Assembly: GCA_009746045.1 (NCBI GenBank) | Contig: RPFO01000065.1 | Span: forward strand, 1,585,424 to 1,649,423 | Origin: Mesostigma viride | Taxonomy: Eukaryota > Streptophyta > Mesostigmatophyceae > Mesostigmatales > Mesostigmataceae | Length of the DNA: 64,000 nucleotides | Direction of reading: 5' to 3' | Part shown: positions 43,159-54,465 of the stretch, one piece after another | Layout of the letters: each line of letters opens with the position of its first letter | How positions within the stretch are numbered: the stretch's first letter is position 1 | The notes under the pieces: generated by a model | The model's input: the letters and a program-made list of their open reading frames with translations, nothing else | The model's database searches: none | What the model was told of the DNA's origin: nothing | Program-made: the position numbers and the translations under genes

Positions 43159-43582
43159 TGAGACATGCATTGTTTTGGACTAGTTGTCTAATTAATGGTA
43201 TGCGCCTGGGCATCAAACCCAGATGGAATACACATATGCGCATACCTGTTTTAATGGTTTGAGACTCACATGTGACTGCATGGTTGACTTAGTAGATCCA
43301 TGTCATATTTCAGTAAAGAATGTGATGCATGCATGGCTATTTAGGAATGAAGGCTAGTTGTTTAGCCTTATCAATATTTGGTGTCAAATGCAGTTGTATC
43401 TTGTGCCATGCCACTTTGTCACCGTGTCCTGGTGTCATGCATGATGCAACAGTGTTCTGAGACGTAGGGCATGTAAGGTTCTTTCTTTTCAGGGGTTCAA
43501 AACTAATTATGTTGCCTTGTGCTTGCATTACTCAAGTTAGAGAAGTGAAAAACGATATCTCCATACATAGCAAGATTCAATG

Positions 43583-43961
43583 TCACGGTGTCACGATGTC
43601 ACGGTGTCACGATGTCACGGTGTCATGATGTCGTGCGGTGTCACGTCATGTTGGGCAGCGCTTCAGCTTACATGTGGACATCATGATATCAGTGCTGTAC
43701 ATCACATTACCTTGTGACATCATACAAACTGTGAAATGCTAGCTAGTGTTGTGATGTCACGGTGTCACGGTGTCACGATGTCACGGTGTCATGATGTCAC
43801 GGTGTCACGTCATGTTGGGCAGCGCTTTAGCTTACATGTGGACATCATGATTCCAGTGCTGAACGTCACATTACCATGTGACATCATACAAACTGTGAAA
43901 TGCTAGTGTTAGTGATGTCACGGTGTCACGGTGTCACGGTGTCACGGTGTCACGGTGTCAC
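43583..43961 (-). repeat. Right subterminal (GGTGTCAC)n arrays
   Basis: Octamers GGTGTCAC/GATGTCAC, the reverse complement of the left-end GTGACACC, occur in three clusters (about 43,583-43,648, 43,756-43,810 and 43,917-43,961). They are separated by two copies of a ~110-bp block containing CATGTTGGGCAGCGCTT. Opposite orientation at the two ends is what a transposase recognising both ends would require. Confidence 0.9.
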
Positions 43962-44076
43962 CACATGTTGGGACACTGACCTCCATGCTTTGGACCTATG
44001 AGAGGCATTAAATAACAATGTTGAAAAAAAACCAATTTGTACTAGTGCTGTAGTACAAATCCATATTAGGCTAGGG

Positions 44077-44602
44077 TTAAGCAGCACGCCACCTCCACCA
44101 CCTCCGCCGTCGCAGCACAGCTCCAGCAGCAGACGCTCGACCTCCGCGAGGAGGCCGAGCTCGCCAAGCGCAGCCTCAACGTCATTGTCAAGAACTTCGA
44201 CATGGAGGAAGGTGAGAATTCCGAGAAGCTTGCACGTGCGTTTGAGAGAGAAGTTCTTAGTCGCATGGGCCTTACTGGTGAGATTGAGCTGGTCGCCCAC
44301 CGCCTTCCCCGTGCGCGGGGTAAGGCAGGGGCTCCCCCGCTCCTTCTCACCTTTAAGAACCCGGCGGACAAGATTTCTTTTCTCCGACGCCGCAAGCGGC
44401 TCGAGAAGACTCACTTTACCCTTGACGACGACTTGACCCTGGCGCAGCAACACCGGCGACGGGAGCTATGGCCAACCTACCTCCAGCTCCGGCAGACCAA
44501 GGCGGGGCAGCCGGTGTACTGGAAGGGGGCGGCCATCTACGTCGGCCACAAGCCCTGGCAGGCGACCCCCGCGGCCCCAACGACTCCAGACGCCCCAGCT
44601 TA
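44077..44602 (+). pseudogene. LINE ORF1-type gene, 3' part (nucleic-acid binding domain)
   Basis: Continues in frame from 35,801 with a Gln/Ala-rich coiled segment (LDLREEAELAKRSLNVIVKN), then FEREVLSRMGLTGEIELVAH, ARGKAGAPPLLLTFKNPADK, RRRKRLEKTHFTLDDDLTLA and RRRELWPTYLQLRQ, and ends with a Pro/Ala tail at the stop (44,600-44,602). The order coiled coil, RRM-like fold, D-D-L-T-x-x-Q-x-x-R-R-R-E-L motif and C-terminal strand pair is the signature of L1-type ORF1 proteins, which coat the LINE RNA. No reverse transcriptase follows. The gene is inactive here only because of the insertions and one frameshift. Confidence 0.8.
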
Positions 44603-46008
44603 GGGGAATACAGCAGTAGTAGTGCAGAATAGATAGACCGTGGCCATGTACATGTAAGCCTCCTACAGGCTCTATACCAGCTGACTCACGAGTCTTATTT
44701 AGCCATGTACATGTGTGCCTATGATGAGCCACACTCCAGATGATGCCTAGCTTTATTTAGTTATGCCGTGCCCATGCAGAGAGCTGCTCTCTGCTGAGAT
44801 GCCACGCTCTAGCTCTTGTATAGCTATGCTGATCTTCCCCACCTATGACCGGGCTCCCCTTAGCTGGGCGTTGCCCGAGACTCTGGGTGGTGCCGGTGCC
44901 CTAGTGCACCTAGAGCAAGTGTTGTTTACATTCCCGCCCTTGCAGGAAGTAGCTTAGAATGTATTATAGGCTCATATGCCCCTTCTTTTAGTTTAGCCAA
45001 GCCCTGCCTATAACGGGACCCCCATGGATGTTGCACTAAGAATTTAGCCATGCTACGCAGTGCAGAGAGATGCTCTCTGTCGAGAAGCCATGCCCTAGCT
45101 CTTGTATAGCCATGATGATCTTCCCCCACATGACATACTCCCCCTTAGCTGGGCATAGTGTGAAGATCATGAGGGTGCAGGTGCCTTAGTGCACCTAGAG
45201 CAAGTGTTGTTTACATTCCCACCCTTGCAGGAAGTAGCTTAGAATGTATGATAGGCCATATGCCCCTTCTCTGGGCTATGTGCTACATATACTCCCAACG
45301 GAGTTATGTTCCAATTCAATTCAATTCAATTCAATGCCCCTTCTCTGGGCTATGTGCTACATATACTCCCAACGGAGTTATGTTCCTAATTAATTAATTA
45401 ACCTTCCCGGTTCATCTGTGTTCTGATTGGCTGAGACCTGTAGGATTGCGTTGGACTCCTCTGTGTCGGCGGGGACATAAGCTTTGCCTGTTTGCCACCA
45501 TAGCCATCAGGCGGATACCCCCAATTATGTGAAGTTATTTCTAATAACCAAACATCCTCACTTCAGGCCCTGTTATTGGACAGCCATATCCGATAGACAG
45601 GAAGTCTTGTGTCTGTACGAACAAGCAGAGAGACTCCCGACCAAAAGGGGACCATAGCTCTCTATCGCCGTAGTACATTCTGTTGCGAGAGCCCTACAGA
45701 AGAGAACCGACCACACTCAGTTATCTCCTGGAGAATACATGGGGTTTCCCCTGTCTCTTGGGTTTGGTAAGTCGGTTCTGTCTTTAATGACTGGAGGTAA
45801 AAGATCTGTGCATTTAGAGGAGCAGAGGCCGCCATTTTATTCTGTTACAAGGTGCTGGAATGCATAGTGGTGCAGGTGCACCTTGTGCATCCCGAGCAGG
45901 AGTAGTTTACACCCTACCCTTGCAGGAGGTAGCCCAGAATGTATTTAAAGCCATATGCCCCTTCTCAGCTAGGATATGTGCTACATGTACTCCCAACGGA
46001 GATATGTT
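44603..46008 (+). repeat. Tandem and truncated copies of a LINE-like 3' tail
   Basis: A ~286-bp unit (GCAGAGAG..., from 44,776) repeats at 45,062. The end sequence, ACATATACTCCCAACGGAGT and then TATGTT, occurs three times, each followed by a simple AATT-type tail: (CAATT)n at 45,311, (TTAA)n at 45,387 and (TTAA)n at 46,007. Repeated 5'-truncated copies with variable simple-repeat tails are typical of LINE or SINE 3' ends. No gene. Confidence 0.65.
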
Positions 46009-46151
46009 AAATTAATTAATTAATTAATAGACACGTGACTGCGTCACGTGAGCATAAGGCCTCAGTGGGAGGGGAACATGGGATGGAATGGATGGTATAA
46101 GCTATCTAGGTCCTAGTTACAGGGGTGTGGGCACCGCGGCCCGAATCGCTA
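46009..46151 (+). repeat. Dispersed CACGTGAC-palindrome repeat, copy 2
   Basis: (TTAA)n, then CACGTGAC-TGC-GTCACGTG at 46,032-46,050, then sequence matching 29,165-29,285 in reverse complement. It contains two G-box motifs. From 46,152 to 46,516 I see no gene, only a (TTTAA)n run near 46,160. Confidence 0.75.
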
Positions 46152-46516
46152 TGATATGTTAAAATTTAATTTAATTTAATACTTCAGAAGCCACTCTGCT
46201 TCACATGAGATGCGCCCGGCACATCTTCTGTGCTAGCTAGGTGAGAAGCGATTCCAAAGCGTTGCCACTGAAATCCTGCTGCATAATTCTTTGTGAGGCA
46301 CAGACAATATAAAAACCGTTCGTATGGTACAACATGCCAGCTGCGTGCCTGGCCCAGACTGGGCAAAAGCCCCTGTTTCAGCTGGAGGCAACGTATTTAA
46401 AAAAAAGCCTAATAAAGCATGGGCACGAAAACGGAAGTATACATTCACATCCCTCCTAACGTGACTGCTCCCCTAACATTGAATTGTGTAGAGAGACACC
46501 TTCCACTTCCAGGGGC

Positions 46517-49500
46517 CTACATCCAGGCCCCCTTGGGCGAGCACGAGATCTCGCTGCCACGTGGCTCGGTCGGGTAGGCCGCTGGCGCCCCCCCTTTGGG
46601 CCGCTGCAGCGGCGATTGCATCTGGCACAGCGCCGGCTTGGGCGTGGGCTGGCCGTCCAGTGTCTTGCCCCCGGTGCTTCCCTTCTTGTGCGGCTCTGTC
46701 TGCGAATGGGCGGCATGGGCGATCTCCCCGTTGCCGCCCCCGTGCTGACTGGACATGTCCCCGTTGCCCGTCAGCAGCGGCGTGCCCAGAACCATCTTGG
46801 GGGAGATCTTGGGGGAGGGGGCGTTGGAGTCGGCGTCGCAGGGCTTGCCTCCCTCGCTTGCGGTGGGGCCCCTGACAGGGATACGCACGAGGAACGGCAG
46901 CATGCAGCTGCAGCGGTGGCCTGGGGGAGAGAAGACAAGGGAGGGAAACAACAAGGGAAGGAGTGGGCTTGAGCAGCGGGGCAGCAAGACAGGCCGTCTA
47001 CGTGCTGGACAGGCAGGAGGGTAGAAAAAAGATGCGCTGAAGGATGGGGATGGTATGCTACATGGGCGCCCATGTGGCGTGGCAGTGGGCACACAGAAGA
47101 GGTGGGCCACTGGGCAAGTGTGGAGCACATGGTAGAAGGTGGGGCTGTTCACTCCTGCACAGCTTCAAACCCCCACTGCTCTCCCATTGAACAATTCACC
47201 TGCCTGGGCCAGGCCAGGGGCTGTCATTGATCATCGCCACCTGATAATACGGCGCAAGGCTATCCTACCTTGGGAGTCACATCAGAATGCGAACCACAAC
47301 GTTCCCGAGGCGATGGCAGCAAAACAGCGCATGGCACACGCACAACGGGGCTCACAGACCGAATGCGAGCCAAATAGCAGGTTGCAACCAAACAATGCAC
47401 AGCAAGTAAAGCGACAACAAATTCGCTCCGTCACTGGCCAAGCCATGATGCAGCCACAAGCAAGTCATATTTGACTTCAATTTGCTTCCATGTGGCAACC
47501 TGGGTAAATCACCACCAGGCAGAATTAGCTGGCACAGCAGCGACGCAGGTACTCCTCATCCACAGTAGTTGCAAAGAAAAGGTGACACACGGGGACAAGC
47601 CAGCCTGGGCCACATGCACTCAACAAGAAGAGCACAACTCCCTGTTTACAACCAGGCCGATGAACATGCACGAGGGCCACAAGAGGTGGCCCTTCATGTA
47701 CCAGATGACACCACAGATGTAACAACAGCACACAACGGGACAACAACCACAAGATAACGTATCACACAAGACAAGAGCGTGGACAAGAGAAGCCGACACG
47801 CATGACAACCAACACACACAAGACAAGAGCGTGGACAAGAGAAGCCGACACGCATGACAACCAACACACACAAGACAAGAGCGTGGACAAGAGAAGCCGA
47901 CACGCATGGCAACCACCACACACAAGACAAGAGCGTGTATGAGAGAAGCCGACACGCATGACAACCACCACACACAAGACAAGAGCGTGGACAAGAGAAG
48001 CCGACACGCATGGCAACCACCACACACGAGCCAAGAGCGTGGACAGGAGAAGCCGACACGCATGGCAACCAACACACACAAGACAAGAGCGTGGACAGGA
48101 GAAGCCGACACGCATGACAACCACCACACACAAGACAAGAGCGTGGACAAGAGAAGCCGACACGCATGACAACCAACACACACAAGACAAGAGCGTGGAC
48201 AAGAGAAGCCGACACGCATGACAACCAACACACACAAGACAAGTGCGTGGACAAGAGAAGCCGACACGCATGACAACCAACACACACAAGACAAGAGCGT
48301 GGCCAAGAGAAGCCGACACGCATGACAACCACCACACACAAGACAAGAGCGTGGACAAGAGAAGCCGACACGCATGACAACCACCACACACAAGACAAGA
48401 GCGTGGGCAAGAGAAGCCGACACGCATGACAACCACCACGCACAAGACAAGAGCGTGGGCAAGAGAAGCCGACACGCATGACAACCACCACACACAAGAC
48501 AAGAGCGTGGACAAGAGAAGCCAACACGCATGACAACCACCACACACAAGACAAGAGCGTGGGCAAGAGAAGCCGACACGCATGACAACCACCACACACA
48601 AGACAAGAGCGGGGACAAGAGAAGCCGACACCCAGGACAACACCCTGATAGAGTTAACATGGACTACACAAGCACGCATGAGCACGCGTCCCCTCACCGA
48701 TCCTGGCCAACCGGTTGACCCACTGGGGTATGCCCCGGTCCAGCAGTTTGCGTGCCAGCATGTCTGCCACGCCATGTGGAGAAAGGGAACAGCGCGATGT
48801 CAGCATAGGAAAAAGTGGCATTAGTGCGCACGCATGTGTGGGTGTGGGTTGGGTGGGTGTGGGTTGGGTGGGTGTGGGTTGGGTGTGGGTGTGGGGTGCG
48901 CGCCTTGGCATGGCAAATTGACAAGAGGCATGTTGACAACCTCGTTGCTTGTTTGCTATGCCTGGTGGTCGATCCCCGTGCACTGTACTACTTTCATCAT
49001 CGATGCACTGCATTGGTGAAACTATGCAATATTTTCAAAAGAAAATTTTCGAGGTAAGTAGGAAAAATCCATCACAATCACAAGACAATCCACCACATGG
49101 GTAAGACAATCCACTACGTCTGTTTGGCATGCCTGCTATCACCTGCACCCGATCGCCCTGCAAAGACATGCACCAAGCCCTCATTCGTGGTGCCATGACC
49201 TGACAGCCCTCAACTAACCTGGTCGACAACTTCACGCCTGGTTCACCCCTGTAAGGGTTGCCACGCATACCAGCCTACACCTGCCACATGCCGCCTGACC
49301 ATGAGGATGATTTTTCAAAACAATACGTGAGCAGCACCGACAATGCCAGGGTCCTCGCGCAGGGCTGTCAAGCTGAAAGAACGGGCGACACCAAAAAGTT
49401 GTAATGTGCAACTCTACTCCGTACGATTATTCCTAGTGTGGCCGCAAATATACTCGCCACGGTCTTAACGTAATAAATATACGTGCGGTCTCAAGCCTCA

Positions 49501-50607
49501 CGCCGAGGTCTCTCAGACAATGTTATGCAAGTGAAGCGCACGATGAAAGTTACCGATGCATTGATACGAGGGTGGTGGCGGGACGAGAATCCTGTCTGCG
49601 TGTTCCATGGCCAACGGCGTCTGAGGAATCAACCCGCGGCATTACAACCACTAAGCATTCGCTACCCAACCATGTTATTCAACTCAAAGGTCCTGTGCGG
49701 TAGGCGCCAATCAAGGGCCTGTGTGATTCACGGGACGCCAGAAGCGCAACTCATTCCCTCACGACACCGAGGGCGTGCAGTACGCGCGGATGCCAGCAGA
49801 TACAAGCACTTGGGCTGCTTTGCTTCTTGCTGCGGTGACTCTTGTTTATTGCCTTACTACGCAGTTTCTTGCCCTCCGATGCACTCCACAGCGCGGCCGC
49901 AAAAGACAGGGGCAGGGCATTAATGGAGCGTGCGGCACAGCGGTGGACATGCACCCATGTCAGGATGGATGCATCAGGATGGCCAGTCCTGGGAGATGCA
50001 GCGTCTGCGCTGGCATACGTCAAGTATCCAATGGTGTGCATCATTGCGTGCTGTAAAGAAGAAACAATTTGACCCAATTTAATGCAAATATTTTATGCAA
50101 TCACACATGCTGACTCGTCAGATTCATTCTAGGTGCATACCTGTGAAGTGGTTGCAGTTCTTGGACAGGATGTGGTAGGCATTGCCGGGGTACTGAGGAT
50201 GAAGGCTAATGGCCGCTGCCTTGCTCTCTTCCTTGGTCAGCGCGGTCTTGCCAAGAAAGAGGGAGCAGCGGAACTTGTATCCGGGGGTGGAGCGTGGCCG
50301 AACCCTGGCGTGGGCAGCGTGGGATGCCAAGCGGGGCGTTAGAATGTGAGTTTGCCTATGGCTACATTAAGCCGGCTTGGGTGTTGTAGAATATCCGTGG
50401 GAAGGGCACGCCTGCTGCTTACCTGAATACTCCGGTAGTTTCGTCGGGATGCGACCCGTAGCCCCATTCCGAACCATACACCTCGAGGCCCGAGTGAAAC
50501 GCCCCGATGCCCAAGTAATAGCCCCATTTGTTAAAGGAGCTGAGATCGTATATGTTGAGCCAAACAGTGCCATCCAAATGTCGAGTGTTGGCATCCGTCG
50601 TTGCCAT
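46517..50607 (-). CDS. DeSI/PPPDE-type deSUMOylating isopeptidase, four exons
   Basis: Host gene with GT-AG introns in consistent phase: exon 1 50,607-50,423, exon 2 50,304-50,141, exon 3 48,763-48,698, exon 4 46,920-46,517; 272 residues. The PPPDE cysteine protease fold begins VWLNIYDLSSFNKWGYYLGI. The catalytic His is in GAFHSGLEVYG and the catalytic Cys in LSKNCNHFT. The domain ends with IPQWVNRLARIG and a CSCMLPFL segment usual for the family. Exon 4 adds ~130 Ser/Pro/Gly-rich, probably disordered residues, longer than most relatives. Family members cleave SUMO or ubiquitin from proteins, or act as thioesterases; the substrate here is unknown. Intron 1 is 118 bp. Intron 2 (1,377 bp) and intron 3 (1,777 bp, with a 52-bp minisatellite) are long. 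I chose the ATG at 50,607 because the domain begins 15 residues later. Confidence 0.92.
47755..48640. repeat. 52-bp minisatellite, about 17 units, in intron 3 of the DeSI gene
   Basis: The unit contains ACAAGAGCGTGGACAAGAGA and then AGCCGACACGCATG, and repeats every 52 bases with few substitutions. Since 52 is not a multiple of 3, all three minus frames read through the array as the same repeated peptide pieces; these frames are not genes. It lies wholly inside an intron. Confidence 0.95.
48836..48898 (+). repeat. GGGT-rich 16-mer repeat, G-quadruplex-prone
   Basis: (GTGTGGGTTGGGTGG)n repeats in intron 2, just upstream of exon 3 on the transcribed minus strand. The plus strand is G-rich, so the pre-mRNA is C-rich near the acceptor, resembling an extended pyrimidine tract. 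Confidence 0.85.
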
Positions 50608-50960
50608 AAAATTCTTTCACCTCGCCCATCACCATCTGGATGCTAAAATCATCAATTTGACTGCACTTTCCTAATCATGCTGAGGCGAAGGGACGGGCCT
50701 TCCACAGCAATACCGAGAACCCATCAGTGGCATGCATCCCGGCTCCGAAAAAAAGGCGGACAGGTCATACGTACTGCTTGCCTCAGATATCTATTTTAAT
50801 GAACGCGTGATCTTGAAAATTCGCTAATCATATGCGATGTCTCAAATCTTCGAACCGCTAGCCTCCGATGGTGGATATTAAATAAAAACTTCCACCGTGT
50901 TCGCGGATGGCAAATATGATCGCATCTATAGAAGTTCTAGTTGCTGTAGTCGGTTATTAA

Positions 50961-51092
50961 TAATTAGGGCTTTTGACAGATCTGTAAAGTTAGGGCCCGA
51001 AAAATACAGATGGCTAGGCGTATATGCAGATCTGTTTTTTTATTCCAGATCTGTACGTAAACTCCGACGTAATGCCTTTACGTCTTCGGGGG
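50961..51092 (+). repeat. MITE-like repeat with CAGATCTG palindromes, copy 1
   Basis: About 95% identical to the reverse complement of 54,274-54,405. Three CAGATCT words divide it. The region 50,608-52,100 otherwise shows no recognisable gene. Confidence 0.8.
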
Positions 51093-52109
51093 TCGAGGTG
51101 CAGGTTGTGTTCACTTGTTCAGTACCTGGAAGCAAAATTCAGCCATGGCTACTGTACGAAAGCTAGAGGAATGTCAGCCGTATGACCTGCACACGAGGGT
51201 AATTAAGAAATCAAGCCGAAGTTAATCCTGCATCTTAGCGAGCAGAATAATTGCAAACACAACAGCAATTGTGCGACAGACCAAACAATAATGCCGCGTG
51301 CACTAGGCTCTGTATTCTGGTCACACCCATGTGCATTTGCTGCATTGGATTAGGCGCCATTACGAACTGAGTCGAGGGAAAACGCGAGGAGCGCCATCTA
51401 AGCAGTTGCTTGTCATGTCTATACGCCCGGGCATCTTATTATCTGTCTACCATGCACGCATTTTCCTTGGACGAATCAAACAGCTTTTGACATTTTAATG
51501 GCGACATTGAAGTCCGGCCACGACAATATAGCGCTGCTCAGAGCTTCGTTGCCGAGAAAGATGTGCTTTGTCCGGGCCGATAATGTAACTCTGCATAGAC
51601 CCCGGTAGCTGAAATGCGCATATTGCTTGAGGTAAGCGAGCCACGACGCCTGCAGGTGCTCCTGCCGAGGTGGAGACCTCCGAGAGCACGTGGATTAGGC
51701 TCATGCGTCAAAGCAGCATCGACCTTCATTCTCCTGGTGTGGAAGGTCACTTTTCAGGATTAACATATCTGAATGTTGATGGCCTGTGCATTTTCTGTCA
51801 ATTGAGCAGCGATTGAAACCATGAGCCATGCAAGTGTAAGGTGCAGAATTCAGTTGATGAACCCAAGCCGGTAATGTGCAGAATTGATGAACCCAAGTTA
51901 TATGTGCAGATGTTTCGTCCCATTGGCTGTGTGCTAGTGCATGAACCGTCTAGGCCCTTGGCGTGTACTCACTTGCTGCAACCGTGCCCACAGCTGCTTG
52001 TCAATACACGCGGCAGGCACAATGACTTTTGCCGCGAGGTGAAACATTGAACTCCCCCACACCTTGCATTTTTCACTCTTTGTTTTCCCTATCCATCCTA
52101 CCCCCCAGC

Positions 52110-52795
52110 ACACACACATGCACACACACACACGCCCACATACTGCACATGCACACAAATGTTCACACACACACGCCCACATACTACACATGCACACAAA
52201 TGTTCACACACACATGCACACACGCACACACATACACACATGCACACATGCACACATGCACACATGCACACATGCACGCATGCACACATGCACGCATGCA
52301 CACACGCACACACACACACATGCACACACGCACGCATACACACATGCACACATACACACATGCACACACGCACACATGCACACATGCACACATGCACACA
52401 CGCACACACGCACACACGCACACACGCACACACGCACACACGCACACACGCACACACGCACACACGCACACACGCACACACGCACACACGCACACACGCA
52501 CACACGCACACACGCACACACGCACACACGCACACACGCACACACGCACACACGCACACACGCACACACGCACACACGCACACACGCACACACGCACACA
52601 CGCACACACGCACACACGCACACACGCACACACGCACACACGCACACACGCACACACGCACACACGCACACACGCACACACGCACACACGCACACACGCA
52701 CACATGCACACACGCACACACGCACACATGCACACATGCACACATGCACACACCCACGTGCGCACATGCACGCTAACACATGCGCACACACTAAC
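52110..52795. repeat. CA-rich array, mainly (GCACACAC)n
   Basis: Mixed ACACATGC/ACACGC words to about 52,385, then about 40 nearly pure GCACACAC octamers to about 52,700, then mixed again. Alternating purine-pyrimidine sequence is prone to Z-DNA. The long His-Thr and Cys-Val frames are artefacts. From 52,796 to 54,273 I see no gene. Confidence 0.95.
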
Positions 52796-54273
52796 ACACA
52801 CATCGTCGTCAGAACACACATGCACACAAATGTGCACACACCCACGAGCACACGTGCACATGCATACAATCCCACACAAACACAGGCAGACTTGCACACA
52901 TGCGCCACATACATTAATCCATCACCAATAAACTGGTTGCTTGGACCCAACGACCTTCTTACTCGCCTGTCCACCCAACGTTCTGCCCATCCTCCCGCCT
53001 GCCCGCCTGCATGTCTGCCACCCGCCTACTGCCCACCCATCTGTCAGCCTGTCTGCCTGCTTGTGTGCATGCCTGCGGGCCTGCATGTGCACCTGCGCCC
53101 ATGCACCTGTTATGCCCCCATGGCACGTATATGCAGCCTAGCTAGTTGAGTGTCTCTTTGCACGCGCACATGGGTGGCTACATGGGCATTTGCCTGTGTC
53201 TTGGGCTGGGGGGTTGGGCTGATTAGTTCAAGAGTGAGCGGGAAGACGGTGGTATAATTGGGTGGGTAGGGACGGAGTGGATGGATGATTGGGGGGGCTG
53301 GATGCGGGTGGGACTCAAGTTCGTGTAAAGTCCAAAGTTGCCTGTAGCATCAGCAAAAATAAGCGAGAAAGCAGCCTAAATTCAAGGAGCCTACTTGTTG
53401 TAACATGTGCCAAACTGCAATTAATGGTTGCAGGCTCACAAGCTGCCAGCTTCATAACGCAAATGGAATGAATTGCATGGTTACAGGACAAGCGTGTGGT
53501 TGGAAATCTTACAATGCCTGGCAACGTCTCTTTCATGTGCCCACTGAGAACCGCTGTTCAACACAGGAAGGCTTTGGCAAGCAACGAGCTTCGGCCAGGG
53601 CCTTCATTGCAAGGAAGCGTGTGTGAAGCAATAACGTCAGGATTTACAAGCAGAAACTATACCTAACTTTGCGACCTTCATGCAGTATGTCATGTGCATG
53701 GCTATGTAGTATGTGCCAACAATCACAACGAAAAAGTGCGAAATTGCAAACATTGCCATGGAAGGGCAGGAGCCACGCACGCAGCAAATTAAAACGGTTC
53801 GTGAACCAATCTGTCGGGCATAAAGGCAGCAAAGTCTGGCCAGCAATAATGCAGTGCGATGCGAGAAAAACTCGGTAACTATGGGCAGGCAGGCGCAGCT
53901 CGTCCTCAGCAGTGCTATCTAACGTGACGGCGCCTTATTTCCGCGTGCACGGTGCCGAACATGGCACTGGCCTGATTCCAGTTGCAGCAACGCCAGATGC
54001 CTTCCCGTCATAGAGCAGAGGCTTCACGTACGTCGACATCGTTGCCTACCAATCGTAATGCTTCCCGTGATAATGCACTCGCGTCCGAACAAAATGTCGA
54101 GAAAGCAAACAATCTACACGCGATAAAACTGGGCTGCTAGCTTTTCAGGACTGGTTTTACCATGCCTTAAAATTCCATTAGCTTACTTTTAAAACCATGG
54201 CTGACTAATTTTGGCTAATTTTCAGGTATTTGTGCCGCACCGCCCGCATGCATGGCCCGGGACGAGTCTCGAA

Positions 54274-54405
54274 GACGTAAGGGCATTACGTCGGAGTTTA
54301 CGTACAGATCTGGAATAAAAAAACAGATCTGCATATACGCCTAGCCATCTGTATTTTTCGGGCCCTAACTTTTCAGATCTGTCAAAAGCTCTAATAATTA
54401 AAGAA
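54274..54405 (-). repeat. MITE-like repeat with CAGATCTG palindromes, copy 2 (inverted)
   Basis: Reverse-complement partner of 50,961-51,092, about 3.3 kb apart. Both encode the same short open frame (GPEKYRWLGVYADLFFYSRS); since the repeat is non-coding in character, that similarity is due to the repeat. Confidence 0.8.
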
Positions 54406-54465
54406 TTTTCGGATCTAGCATGCATGAGGGCGGCACGGGCTGCGCATGCCCAATGCCCATGATTC

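Larger units (their letters stand above)
35802..44076 (+). mobile_element. 8,275-bp TIR transposon with TTA duplication, encoding a DUF7869 protein
   Basis: The left end CCCTAGCCTAATATGGATTT continues to a perfect 26-bp match with the reverse complement of 44,051-44,076, and then AGCAC after one mismatch. TTA flanks both sides (35,799-35,801 and 44,077-44,079). Excising the element and one TTA restores the reading frame of the LINE ORF1 gene. Arrays of GTGACACC lie near the left end and of its complement GGTGTCAC near the right end, like the subterminal binding-site arrays of CACTA/EnSpm elements. It carries a DUF7869 gene (minus), a two-exon candidate gene (plus) and other minus-strand open frames. 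The 3-bp duplication fits CACTA or Harbinger, but neither transposase is seen. Confidence 0.9.

Noticed and set aside
46484-46972. 162-residue plus-strand frame
   Set aside because: It is antisense to exon 4 of the DeSI gene, whose minus frame has GC-rich third positions and fits the splice phase.
47620-48775. 300-residue Cys/Val-rich frames on the minus strand
   Set aside because: They read through the 52-bp minisatellite in three frames, and the region is an intron of the DeSI gene.
49483-49923. 146-residue plus-strand frame as a nested gene
   Set aside because: It lies within intron 2 of the DeSI gene, has no recognisable domain, and competing frames of similar length exist on both strands.
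52029-53149. His-Thr-rich and Cys-Val-rich frames up to 361 residues
   Set aside because: Artefacts of the (GCACACAC)n array.
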